From contig JAABSE010000040.1 in assembly GCA_011390575.1 (NCBI GenBank), forward strand, positions 1 through 32,199: 32,199 nt of DNA, read 5' to 3'. Below, piece after piece: positions 7,066-16,357 of the stretch. Made by a program: the position numbers and the translations under genes. The notes below the pieces were generated by a model. The model saw only the letters and a program-made list of their open reading frames with translations. It did no database searches and was not told the origin of the DNA. Source of the DNA: Sphingobacteriia bacterium. Lineage in GTDB: Bacteria > Bacteroidota > Bacteroidia > Bacteroidales > UBA7960. Position 1 is the first letter of the stretch. Every line of letters begins with the position of its first letter.

Positions 7066-10000
7066 TTATTTCACGATGATCTTTTTCAACAAAACTTCAT
7101 CGCCCATTTCCACACGAATCATATAAATACCCGGAGCCAGGTCATTCATTTTGAAATTCATATTAATCCTGCCCTGTTTCTCTGCAGACTGGACTTTAAC
7201 CAATTGTGCGTGCATATTGGACAAGGAAACGATTGCCTGATTTCCACTGCGGTTTACAAATTCAACCCATAAAACATTGTCGGTAGGGTTGGGATAGGCA
7301 ACCAAATCTGAATCAGTATGCGGATTGTCTGTCAGGGTAGCTTCTGTGAGCAATTCAATTGGAACAGAAATGGCATTAAGGTTAGCTGCCAGAGCTTCTC
7401 TCCACCCGGGCATATTCTCCATGGCTTCAAAGCTCACAAGTTTAATCATACCTGCCGGGAAAGGTGTATTGTCGATACTGAAAACAATGGCTTTCAGATA
7501 ATCATCCGTTGATTTCTGCATCAAAAAATGATCAGGAAGTTCGGCAGACAGCTGCATTTCATTCATTTGAGCCGGCGTTAACTCAAACTGAATACCTGCC
7601 AGTGTACCGTCACTTTCGAGCCAGATACCATCACTCCGAAGGTGCAGGTATGCTGTTTCTGAAGAAAGAGCCAGCCACGGCATGGTTTTTCCTGACATAA
7701 AAATATTGACTGTACCTACTACATCCTGTACATTGATGATATCATCACCGTTGATATCTGCATTAAAGAAACAGAAACCCGCCGGTTCCTCATCCATGAA
7801 ATAATTTACAATCAATACAATATCAGATACGTTCACGATTCCATCTCCATTGGCGTCACCATAGACATTTTCAAGGGTAACTTCCTGCAAAACATTGCTG
7901 CCGGATATCACCACCTGACCCGTAGCTGTAGTATAACAATCGCTGGTAATGGAATAATTGTAAGTGCCGGGCACTAAATCATTAAACACATAATCTCCTG
8001 CAGGGTAGGTCGTTCCGGCCAGGGTAATCACGGCATCCGGAATCAAATCTCCTGCAACATTTTCAACAGAAAAGGTGAGGGTAAATGCGTCTACTGCCCA
8101 GTGAATCCTGTTGTAGGGGTCATACTCGAAAGCACTTCCGGAGAATGCACCGGTGTAATCGGTTAAGGTAACGTTGCCCAGGTTTAGATTTTTGTAAACA
8201 TTATAGCCACCTCCCCATGTATTGGAAGGAAAATTAGCATTTACAATATCTAAGGTTTGGTTATTATGAAATAAAAGCAATGTGCCTCCCGGTTGACTCT
8301 GCTGGAAAGTACAGTTAGCAAAAGCCTTGGTTGCATCCACCATTCCTCCTGACTTAATGTGTACACCATTGCTGTTCCCGTATTCAAAAATGGCATTTTG
8401 TGCAGCAATTGTTCCACCGCTTTCAATATTCAGAGCATAGTACCCGGTTGAAATTCTGGTTAGGGTTGCCTGCTGGGTTGGGCTGGTTCCGGCCAACTCA
8501 AGAATACCCCCATTATTGACGGTTACTGAACGGGAAGAGCCCATAAGCAGTTTTGCCTGATTGCCCACAAATAGTTTTCCACCGGAATTGATCTCTACGT
8601 TGCCTGCTACAGTCAGATTAGAAGAAGCAAGAAGTCGCAACTCACCATTATCAACATACAGGTTATTCTGAATTGCAGATCCGGCGCCAAAGCGCGAATT
8701 ACCGCCGCTTCGGTTAATTCTTAAATCATAAAAATAGTTGTCATTGTAGCAATAGATCATAACATCGGGATTATTGCCGGTTATTTCCACCACGCCTCCG
8801 GTGGGCTGAAAAACCCCGGTTGCGGTGGCATAAAAAGCACCTCCCGATTTTATCGTACCCCCACTGATGGCAGTTGAAGCAGTTGCACCAAAATTTACAC
8901 TGTTGTGGGTTATTTCAAATAATCCATCGTCCATGGTAAGATTTCCGTCAAGATATTGCCAGCCTTTATCAGGGTGATTGGGAGCATCACTGATAAAGGT
9001 ACCTCCATTGATAAGGATGGAACTGGCAGAATTACTGGCAAAGCGACCATGCACCAGCGCATCACCATCAGCCACATTGAGCAGACCGTTGAGGGTAAAA
9101 TCAGTATCAATTTCCAGCACTCCCCCTCTGAAACCAGGCGTATCAGACATTTCAAAATCTGCGTCAGAACTTATTCCTTCAATATTCTTGCTCAAAGTAG
9201 AAAGATAAACCTGACTGGTAGAATTATCTGTAAAAACACCATTTACTTCCATGGTGTGATTTTGTATAGCAAAGGTATTGTTAGCTGAAACAGTAAAATT
9301 CCCTGTGACGACTAAAGGTTGAGTGGCAGAAGCATCAAAGTAGGCATTTTCACCACTATTTTTGGCAATTATAATATTACTGAATGTTGCTGTTGGACTA
9401 AAGTTTGAAGGCCCTCCACCTGAAACTCCTTTGAAATAAAATGTCACATTATTGGAAGGATTAAAAGTTGAACCTTCACGGGGAACTACCCATCCATAAC
9501 AATTGATAGTTCCGGCTGTCAATGTTGCCAGGGAACCCGAATAGAAAGTCATCTGGTGAAAATGGGTTTGCCCCACTGTAAGAATCGCTCCGGAATTATT
9601 CATATTTAAGGTCCCATAAACCTGAAATGAGCTGCTAACAGTAAGCTCAGCAGCATTTATGGTAAGATTAGCATTTTCTTTTAGAAGTATAAAGGAGCAG
9701 GTAGCATTGGCAGTCAATACCGGCATATAAGTAGTTCCGGCAGGTATGGTTACACTGGTAGAAGCAGTGGGAACTACCCCGTCACTCCAGTTTACCGGAT
9801 TATGCCAGTCAGAATTAGCAATTCCAATCCATGTGCCCGGGGGTATGACATTGCCAATGAAAAATTCATGCGTACCGGGTGTGGCGTTTTCATCATCGAG
9901 CAAAAAATAATAGGTCGTACCGGCAGTCATGTTCAGATAACCATATACTCCCGGAGAAATTATATCAGAAATACATTCCCAGTCTTCGGAGCTGCATGAA

Positions 10001-12714
10001 CCAGATTTCCACATGTAATCTACCCAGCCACTGGCAGCGGTTACTTCCAGTGGGTAAATCCCTGTAGCGGCGGGGGTAAAACTATAAATATTCTCTATTC
10101 CCGGGCAGAAATAACCACACGGGGATGCAGTTGTGGTATTCCAGGCTCCGCTTCCTCCTCCTGTATAAGTCTGTGTGTTAGCTGGCCCTGTCCCTGCAAT
10201 GGGAGTTATGTTCAGACACGGATTGAAGAATACGAAAAAGCTTTGTGTGGCTAAGGCCGTACCTTCTGCATCAACAAGGAAGTAATAGGTTGTGCCAGCT
10301 GTTAAGCTCATATTCCCATAAGTGCCAGGATAGAAAACGTCATCGATACAGTTCCAGTTATCGGCATTGCAGGTACCTGACTTCCAGAAGTAATCAACGT
10401 AGGTACTATTGGTTGCAGTAACCTGAATGCTGTAATTTCCTGTATACGGGGCAACAAAACTGTAGATCTGTTCCTGTCCAAAACAGTTATACCCGCACGC
10501 ATTACTGGTCCATCCTCCATAACCCGAGCGGGAATAAGTTACAGTATTTGCCGATCCTCCTGCCCCCAGAGATACAATATTCAGACAAGGATTTCTGAAA
10601 ATGTGAAAAGTATGTGTTGCAGTTCCGGTACCTTCAGCATCCAGCAATATATAGTAGGTTGTGCCTGCAGTCATACTAATGTTGCCATACGTATTGGGAG
10701 AATAAACATCAGAAATACAGGTCCATCCGGTAGAACCGCAAGTGCCGGTTTTCCAGAAATAGTCCACCCAGGTGTTGTTGGTTGAAGTTACCTGGATACT
10801 GTAATTACCGGTATAAGGAGCCACAAAACTATAAACCTGCTCCTGCCCGCTGGTAGTATATCCGCAGGCAGTCACATTCCATACACCTGTTCCGGATTTT
10901 GAGTAGGTTTTGGCATTGCCACTGCCGCCACTACCCAGGGAAATGATATTTGCACAGGGATTGGGCGCAGATGCACCGGTTCCGGTAAGGGTAATGGTTC
11001 TGGGGCTTGTAATATTGTCGGCATTATGGGGGATGGTAAAAGTAGCAGTTTTTGTACCTGTAGATGTCGGAGTAAATCTTACTGTAAAGGTACCCGATTC
11101 ACCCGGGGCAAGATACAAATAGTTGCCGCCAATAATGGAAAACTGACTGGCATGGGTTCCGGAAAGAGTAGCACTTCCGGCCTGAAGATTCATATAATTA
11201 GGACGGGTACCTGTATTGGTTACAGTTACTGTCAGATTGGAGAACGATCCAACACTCACATTTCCGTAGTTGTGTGAAGATGAGGGGCTGGTAGCCATTG
11301 CCACGCTTGCTCCTCCATTATACAGCCAGTACTGCAGGTTATTATTGTTGTAGGTTACATCAAAGCGCCCCCACATATTATAGTAAGTATCATAATCACA
11401 CTTGTCAGCACCATCCAGGTAACACCATCCATACAACTGTCCTCTTATTCTCAAATCTGCATCTACCGTGGCACTGCCAGAGCTGCCGCCCGATTCTTGC
11501 CCATGGGTAGTTTGCGTATAATGATAATTGGCAGTACTGAAGCCGGTGCATGAAAAACCGGGAGAGGTTTTATTTTGCATGCGCTGGTATTTAAGCAAGG
11601 TTCCTCCAGGGTGATGGGTGGAATGCAAAACCGTATTGTTAGCCACTGAGCTTGCACTCCAACCCAGGAATGAACTGGCACCATATTGTTTCAATAGCAC
11701 AAGGGTAAAGTCAGTCTGGCTGTTGGTGGCGATCAGATTCGCACCATTTCTGATAATATGACTGGGATTGACCACCCCACTGTTGCAACTGGTAGACCAG
11801 TAGTAAAACCTTGCTTCAAGCCCGGCTGCAGAAGTTTGGGTACTGAAACAGTGATTAGCTGTTAATAAGAAGGGTTGCCAGTCTTTGGCACGAATATCAT
11901 TCACCTGATTGCCCGTGCACAGATAATAGAGCGAGCCTACAGGAAAATAGAGCCTGCCGGTAGAGTTTCTCAGGCCCTCAATGTGAGTATAGCTGTTGGC
12001 TGTAGAGCAATTGGCATCGAGGTAACAACTGCGAAACTCCTCCGGGAGGTAACTGTTATCAACGTGTATGATTCGTGATATTACAAAATAGAGTTCATCA
12101 TCCAGCTGCTCCAGGGGTATCACCACCTGTAGGGTAAGATGATCAGCAAAGGTTGTAGTAGTATAAAAGCCATACTCGTCAATTTTTCCACTGAGTTCAG
12201 TTTGGGTAAAGGCGTAATCATTATCACTGAAAATATTTACCTGAACGCCCTGCGGGAAGTTACCTTCGGCAAAAAATACCCTGATTTCATCAGCTTTTAA
12301 CGATTGGAAAAAAGTGGTAAAAACCAGGGTTTCCTTATTGATTCGTGTAAGACGACCACCAGCAACAGACATATCCCCCTCCATGGGAATATCTGCAGGA
12401 TTAAGATAAAAACTGACAGTTTGTTTCAAATCCCTTATTACTCCAACGGCTGGAGGCTGAAAAGATTCTTCAATACTGTTGCGCTCTTCCTGGGTGAGGG
12501 TGTCCAGCAAATGTTTCTCTTTAGCACCCAAGTCACTTCGCAGAGCAAAAAAAACGGGTTTGATTTGTTCACCCTCACCATATCGCAGCAGATATTCATC
12601 GGGATCAATTATTTCTGCATCAACCTCCTGGCCAAATACTCCCGGAAGGCCATTAAACAGAAATGCTGCAATCATTGCAAATTGCATGATTTTCAATCGG
12701 CATTTTGTTTTCAT
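7066..12714 (-). CDS. Giant secreted lysyl-endopeptidase-like protease with PPC, beta-helix, dockerin and T9SS sorting domains
   Basis: 1882 residues. Signal peptide 1-29; propeptide about 30-240. An S1-family lysyl endopeptidase domain spans about 245-465: GLRNSTGRLYFPVGS and LLTANHC (His288), TDFTLVLL (Asp335), and GGSSGSA (catalytic Ser412 by analogy to GDSGG), with Cys pairs as in Achromobacter protease I. Then an ASPM/HYDIN-type beta-sandwich (about 478-580), three PPC-like repeats (585-955), a beta-helix-like region (about 957-1540), a CnaB/carboxypeptidase-regulatory-like domain (1544-1617), and a type I dockerin with two Ca loops (D1620-D1631, D1653-D1664). A possible degenerate cohesin-like sandwich follows (1680-1800), and a T9SS type A sorting domain (YPNP at 1807 to the C-terminal KKIIVK). 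It is expected to be exported by T9SS and attached to or released from the surface, cutting after Lys. It is far longer than stand-alone Lys-C enzymes. No clear TAnnTTTG promoter was found upstream. Confidence 0.93.
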   Translation of the reverse strand: MKTKCRLKIMQFAMIAAFLFNGLPGVFGQEVDAEIIDPDEYLLRYGEGEQIKPVFFALRSDLGAKEKHLLDTLTQEERNSIEESFQPPAVGVIRDLKQTVSFYLNPADIPMEGDMSVAGGRLTRINKETLVFTTFFQSLKADEIRVFFAEGNFPQGVQVNIFSDNDYAFTQTELSGKIDEYGFYTTTTFADHLTLQVVIPLEQLDDELYFVISRIIHVDNSYLPEEFRSCYLDANCSTANSYTHIEGLRNSTGRLYFPVGSLYYLCTGNQVNDIRAKDWQPFLLTANHCFSTQTSAAGLEARFYYWSTSCNSGVVNPSHIIRNGANLIATNSQTDFTLVLLKQYGASSFLGWSASSVANNTVLHSTHHPGGTLLKYQRMQNKTSPGFSCTGFSTANYHYTQTTHGQESGGSSGSATVDADLRIRGQLYGWCYLDGADKCDYDTYYNMWGRFDVTYNNNNLQYWLYNGGASVAMATSPSSSHNYGNVSVGSFSNLTVTVTNTGTRPNYMNLQAGSATLSGTHASQFSIIGGNYLYLAPGESGTFTVRFTPTSTGTKTATFTIPHNADNITSPRTITLTGTGASAPNPCANIISLGSGGSGNAKTYSKSGTGVWNVTACGYTTSGQEQVYSFVAPYTGNYSIQVTSTNNTWVDYFWKTGTCGSTGWTCISDVYSPNTYGNISMTAGTTYYILLDAEGTGTATHTFHIFRNPCLNIVSLGAGGSANTVTYSRSGYGGWTSNACGYNCFGQEQIYSFVAPYTGNYSIQVTATNSTYVDYFWKSGTCNADNWNCIDDVFYPGTYGNMSLTAGTTYYFLVDAEGTALATQSFFVFFNPCLNITPIAGTGPANTQTYTGGGSGAWNTTTASPCGYFCPGIENIYSFTPAATGIYPLEVTAASGWVDYMWKSGSCSSEDWECISDIISPGVYGYLNMTAGTTYYFLLDDENATPGTHEFFIGNVIPPGTWIGIANSDWHNPVNWSDGVVPTASTSVTIPAGTTYMPVLTANATCSFILLKENANLTINAAELTVSSSFQVYGTLNMNNSGAILTVGQTHFHQMTFYSGSLATLTAGTINCYGWVVPREGSTFNPSNNVTFYFKGVSGGGPSNFSPTATFSNIIIAKNSGENAYFDASATQPLVVTGNFTVSANNTFAIQNHTMEVNGVFTDNSTSQVYLSTLSKNIEGISSDADFEMSDTPGFRGGVLEIDTDFTLNGLLNVADGDALVHGRFASNSASSILINGGTFISDAPNHPDKGWQYLDGNLTMDDGLFEITHNSVNFGATASTAISGGTIKSGGAFYATATGVFQPTGGVVEITGNNPDVMIYCYNDNYFYDLRINRSGGNSRFGAGSAIQNNLYVDNGELRLLASSNLTVAGNVEINSGGKLFVGNQAKLLMGSSRSVTVNNGGILELAGTSPTQQATLTRISTGYYALNIESGGTIAAQNAIFEYGNSNGVHIKSGGMVDATKAFANCTFQQSQPGGTLLLFHNNQTLDIVNANFPSNTWGGGYNVYKNLNLGNVTLTDYTGAFSGSAFEYDPYNRIHWAVDAFTLTFSVENVAGDLIPDAVITLAGTTYPAGDYVFNDLVPGTYNYSITSDCYTTATGQVVISGSNVLQEVTLENVYGDANGDGIVNVSDIVLIVNYFMDEEPAGFCFFNADINGDDIINVQDVVGTVNIFMSGKTMPWLALSSETAYLHLRSDGIWLESDGTLAGIQFELTPAQMNEMQLSAELPDHFLMQKSTDDYLKAIVFSIDNTPFPAGMIKLVSFEAMENMPGWREALAANLNAISVPIELLTEATLTDNPHTDSDLVAYPNPTDNVLWVEFVNRSGNQAIVSLSNMHAQLVKVQSAEKQGRINMNFKMNDLAPGIYMIRVEMGDEVLLKKIIVK
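8092..10962 (-). repeat. Copy 1 of the ~2.9-kb duplicated coding block
   Basis: Encodes residues 585-1541 (three PPC-like repeats plus beta-helix) of the giant protease. It is colinear with 1962-4820 in the downstream protease-less paralogue. The flanking protease, CnaB-like, dockerin and T9SS parts are not in the second copy. Confidence 0.85.
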
Positions 12715-13318
12715 AAGATTAGTTTTTTAGTTATTAATTGTGTTAACAATCCCTAAAGACAGTGGCTGCCTCTAAATGGAAATAAAGACTAAACCAAGCT
12801 GAGTCATTTAGTTACTAAAATACGGGAGGAGAATAGTTGTTTTAAGGTCAAGCCTGTTGTTAGTGCAGGAATTGTTAATGGTTTAGAAAGAAGCAAATAA
12901 ACTGGTGAGGCAGTGTAACCAAGAGATTACACAGGAATAGTTAAACGGGAGGATTCATTAATTGGGAGAGGTAATTTGATTGCTAATGTAATGATTTTAC
13001 CAATTAAAAGAAAACAAAAGTCTGTTTTTTTTATTATTTCTTTTGATCATACATCAGCAAAGAGTTTCCAAACCATTTAAAACCCCTAATGATTTATACC
13101 GGAAGGATACCAAATAAAGAGGAAGAACGAAAGCAGGAACAACGAATAAACGTAAAACGCAAAATTAACAACCATATGCGTTAGAACAACTTCACGTTGT
13201 GACATCAACAAGCCCGGTAGTTTAAATCTTCAAACCCATGAGAACCTTCTGTAAACGAACAAATAATAAATTGTAAAGCTAAATCCACTGCTTTTTTTGT
13301 CAAAACAGAAAAATAGTA
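12715..13318. other. AT-rich divergent intergenic region
   Basis: About 600 nt between the divergently transcribed giant protease and the glmM-type gene. I see no convincing ORF, tRNA or repeat array. There are only weak dyads, for example AACGCA/TGCGTT and ACAAC-TTCAC-GTTGT around 13155-13200. The protease promoter must lie at the left end, but no full TTG-N19-TAnnTTTG match is visible there. Confidence 0.5.
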
Positions 13319-13348
13319 TTGCAAAGGGAATGAAAAGCAGTATCTTTG
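13319..13348 (+). promoter_or_regulatory. Bacteroidota-type promoter of the glmM-type gene
   Basis: TTG (13319-13321), a 19-nt spacer, then TATCTTTG (13341-13348): a full match to TTG-N19-TAnnTTTG, ending 28 nt before the ATG. Confidence 0.75.
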
Positions 13349-13376
13349 CAAACTATATTTTAACCATCCTTATATT

Positions 13377-14765
13377 ATGACACTCATTACATCCATCTCG
13401 GGAATACGAGGAACTTTGGGAGGCAAAGCGGGAGAAGGCCTTAGCCCTGTTGACATTATGAAATACAGCATTGCTTATGGCAGCTGGCTGCAAAACCGTT
13501 TTCCCAACGAACGACTTACCGTTTTAATCGGGCGTGATGCACGAATCTCCGGACCGGTAGTTAACAACATGGTTGTTTCTACCCTTCAATTTATGGGGAT
13601 TGACATTATTGATGCGGGTATGGTACCTACACCTACCGTAGGCATCGGAGTCAGAGAATACAAGTGCCATGGGGGTATTATCATCACGGCAAGCCACAAC
13701 CCCAAAAACTGGAACGCACTGAAGCTTCTCAATGAAAAAGGAGAATTTCTCAATACAGCCCAGGGGGAAGAAATGATGGCTTTTGCCCATAATAATGATT
13801 TTACTTTCGCTGCTGTAGACAAGATCGGGAAATATACCCTTGAAGAATCGGCCATTGAAATGCATATAGAAAAAGTACTGGCACTGGATCTTGTGGATGC
13901 TGATGCCATTGCCAATGCTGATTTTCATGTGGTAATAGATGCCGTAAACTCAGTGGGGGGCATTGCCATCCCTGAATTACTGGAGGCTCTTGGCGTTAGA
14001 AAAATCACCGAACTATTCTGCGAGCCCAACGGTTTATTCCCCCATAATCCGGAGCCTCTGCCCGAAAATCTCAGCATTATTTCTGAAGAAGTAGCTAAAA
14101 GCAATGCCAATGTGGGATTTGCGCTGGACCCCGATGTGGACCGCCTGGCAATTATTTGCAATAATGGTGAAATGTTTGGTGAAGAATATACTCTTGTTTC
14201 TGTGGCTGATTATGTTTTGCAAAACACCAAAGGAAATACCGTCAGCAATCTTTCTTCAACCCAGGCACTGAAAGACATTACCCTGAAAAATGGTGCAGAA
14301 CATTATGCTTCGGCAGTGGGAGAAATCAATGTAGTGGAAAAAATGAAAGAAGTGAATGCCGTCATCGGTGGTGAAGGCAACGGGGGGGTTATTTATCCTC
14401 CTATTCATTACGGACGCGACGCGCTTACAGGCATAGCGTTATTCCTGACACACCTGGCCAAAACGGGCAAAACAGTGGTGGGGCTAAAAAAAGATTTACC
14501 TGACTACTTTATCAGCAAACATAAAATTGAATTGTCACCCGGAATTGACCTCAGTGATATCCTCAGCAGGATTTCGGAAAAATACAGCAAACACCCCATC
14601 GACAATACGGATGGTGTGAAAATAATGTTTGACAAAGAGTGGGTACACCTGCGCAAATCCAATACTGAACCCATCATCCGTATATACGCCGAAAGCGACA
14701 GTGAGGTAAAATCAGAAAGTTTAGCCAAAAAGATTATGAAAGACATCAGCGAACTCATTAGATAA
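13377..14765 (+). CDS. glmM: Phosphoglucosamine mutase (alpha-D-phosphohexomutase family)
   Basis: 462 residues, the usual family length. Interconverts glucosamine-6-P and glucosamine-1-P for UDP-GlcNAc, hence peptidoglycan and lipid A, in the cytoplasm. All four family signatures are present: phosphoserine loop TASHNP with Ser106, metal loop DPDVDR (Asp251, Asp253, Asp255), sugar loop GEGNGG (332-337), and phosphate-binding loop RKSNTEPIIR (426-435). This is the form that serves as GlmM in Bacteroidota; a phosphomannomutase/phosphoglucomutase role cannot be excluded from sequence alone. The gene is monocistronic, with its own promoter (13319-13348) and a strong terminator just downstream. 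Confidence 0.88.
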   Translation: MTLITSISGIRGTLGGKAGEGLSPVDIMKYSIAYGSWLQNRFPNERLTVLIGRDARISGPVVNNMVVSTLQFMGIDIIDAGMVPTPTVGIGVREYKCHGGIIITASHNPKNWNALKLLNEKGEFLNTAQGEEMMAFAHNNDFTFAAVDKIGKYTLEESAIEMHIEKVLALDLVDADAIANADFHVVIDAVNSVGGIAIPELLEALGVRKITELFCEPNGLFPHNPEPLPENLSIISEEVAKSNANVGFALDPDVDRLAIICNNGEMFGEEYTLVSVADYVLQNTKGNTVSNLSSTQALKDITLKNGAEHYASAVGEINVVEKMKEVNAVIGGEGNGGVIYPPIHYGRDALTGIALFLTHLAKTGKTVVGLKKDLPDYFISKHKIELSPGIDLSDILSRISEKYSKHPIDNTDGVKIMFDKEWVHLRKSNTEPIIRIYAESDSEVKSESLAKKIMKDISELIR

Positions 14766-14793
14766 CCAAACGATTAACCCTCAATAAAAAAAA

Positions 14794-14839
14794 GAGGGCA
14801 GCATGAAGCAAAAACTTTCATGCTGTTCTCTTTTTTTTT
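14794..14839 (+). terminator. Intrinsic terminator of glmM
   Basis: A 14-bp stem with two G-U pairs (GAGGGCAGCATGAA / TTCATGCTGTTCTC), followed by nine T residues (14831-14839). An A tract precedes the stem, so it can act in both directions. Confidence 0.9.
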
Positions 14840-14933
14840 GTAACTATTTGAGCTTGGTTAAGCAGATATTTTCTACTTTAGCCCTACCGGGTCTTACACC
14901 TATTACTGAATAAAAAAATTAACAAAATAAATT

Positions 14934-16163
14934 ATGAAACAAACACTTTTAGAAAAATTTTACAAGTACATCAGCATTGATTCTCAGGCTGATCCCTCTT
15001 CCCAGACTTTTCCAAGTACCAAAAAACAGTTCAACCTGGCCCATGTATTGGTGGAAGAGCTGAAAGAAATGGGGCTGCAGGATGCCCATGTAGATGATAA
15101 ATGCTACGTGATGGCTACACTGCCCTCTAACATTGAGAAAGAAGTACCCGTTATCGGTTTTCTTGCCCATATGGATACGGCTCCTGACATGTCAGGAGCA
15201 GACATAAAACCCAATATCGTGGAAGAGTATGATGGAGAGGATATCCTTATCAACCATGAAAAACAAATGTTCTTGAGAGTAGAGGATTTTCCTGAGCTGA
15301 AAAAGTATGTGGGCCAGACCCTGATAACAACTGATGGGACGACACTTCTGGGAGCAGATGACAAAGCCGGCATTGCAGAAATCATGACAGCCATTGAATA
15401 CCTGACCCAACACCCCGAAATCAAACATGGTACCATCAAAATTGGCTTTACCCCCGACGAAGAAATAGGGAAAGGGGTAGACCATTTTGATGTTAAAAAA
15501 TTCGGTGCCCAATATGCCTATACGCTGGATGGCGGTGAAGTGGGTGAACTGGAATTTGAAAACTTCAATGCTGCTTATGCAAAAGTGATGGTGCAGGGAC
15601 GCAACGTGCACCCGGGCATGTCGAAATACAAGATGATCAACTCAATGATTGTTGGCAGTGAGTTCAATGACATGCTCCCTGTATTCGATCGCCCGGAATT
15701 TACTGAACATTATGAGGGATTCTTCCACATTATCAAATTTGACGGCACCGTTGAAGCCTCGGTGTTGCAATATATCATAAGAGACCACGACAGGAAGAAG
15801 TTCGAAAACCGCAAAAAACTATTCCTGGAGGTAGCCGGCTTTATAAATAAAAAGTATGGTGAAGACACTGTAAAAGTTGAAATGCAGGATCAGTATTACA
15901 ATATGCGGGAAAAGGTAGAACCAGTGTATCATATCGTGGAAATAGCCGCGCAGGCTATGGAAGAGGTGGGCATCAAACCCAACATCAAACCTATCCGCGG
16001 AGGAACCGATGGCTCAAGATTATCCTATATGGGACTCCCCTGCCCCAATCTTTTTGCCGGTGGACATAACTTTCATGGAAAATACGAATTTATACCCCTG
16101 GAAAGCATGGAAAAAGCCACCAATGTAATTCTGAAAATTATTGAATTGTACGCTAAACAATAA
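14934..16163 (+). CDS. pepT: Peptidase T (tripeptide aminopeptidase)
   Basis: 409 residues, the normal PepT length. A cytosolic M20B di-zinc enzyme that removes N-terminal residues from tripeptides. Zinc ligands and catalytic residues are in place: AHMDTAPD (His79, Asp81), GADDKAG (Asp142), PDEEIG (Glu176 catalytic, Glu177), TLDGGEVGE (Asp199) and HNFHGKYE (His381). A lid domain for dimerisation and substrate binding lies about 210-325. The gene stands alone between terminators. A weak -7-like TACTTTAG is at 14874-14881 with TTG 17 nt upstream. Family assignment is secure. Confidence 0.95.
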   Translation: MKQTLLEKFYKYISIDSQADPSSQTFPSTKKQFNLAHVLVEELKEMGLQDAHVDDKCYVMATLPSNIEKEVPVIGFLAHMDTAPDMSGADIKPNIVEEYDGEDILINHEKQMFLRVEDFPELKKYVGQTLITTDGTTLLGADDKAGIAEIMTAIEYLTQHPEIKHGTIKIGFTPDEEIGKGVDHFDVKKFGAQYAYTLDGGEVGELEFENFNAAYAKVMVQGRNVHPGMSKYKMINSMIVGSEFNDMLPVFDRPEFTEHYEGFFHIIKFDGTVEASVLQYIIRDHDRKKFENRKKLFLEVAGFINKKYGEDTVKVEMQDQYYNMREKVEPVYHIVEIAAQAMEEVGIKPNIKPIRGGTDGSRLSYMGLPCPNLFAGGHNFHGKYEFIPLESMEKATNVILKIIELYAKQ

Positions 16164-16186
16164 ATAAACAATTAAAACTCTTACAG

Positions 16187-16231
16187 GCTGTATCAGGTAA
16201 ATCTACTCTAAAACTGATACAGCTTTTTTTT
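16187..16231 (+). terminator. Intrinsic terminator of pepT
   Basis: A 10-bp perfect stem (GCTGTATCAG 16187-16196 / CTGATACAGC 16214-16223), then eight T residues. Confidence 0.9.
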
Positions 16232-16273
16232 GCACATATGTTTACAGTGCCAAATCTTTTTCCACCCTGAAAC

Positions 16274-16292
16274 TTTTCATCAACATAAGGGT
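16274..16292 (+). promoter_or_regulatory. Candidate ECF-responsive element upstream of the sigma gene
   Basis: TTTTCATCAACATAAGGGT ends 65 nt before the sigma-factor ATG. It agrees at 14 of 19 positions with the element before the FecR gene (16992-17010), which has the same 65-nt spacing to its ATG. This suggests autoregulation by the ECF sigma factor. Basis: seen in sequence; the function is inferred. Confidence 0.45.
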
Positions 16293-16357
16293 TTCCTCAT
16301 TTTAAACTGTCATGCTTATTAATAGCAAACCAAAAACATTTCAATAAGCGAAATACA

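Noticed and set aside
13524..14222. Several antisense ORFs inside glmM, and similar antisense ORFs inside pepT, ychF and the RND gene
   Set aside because: They lie wholly within genes with clear family motifs and have no promoter or protein-like features.
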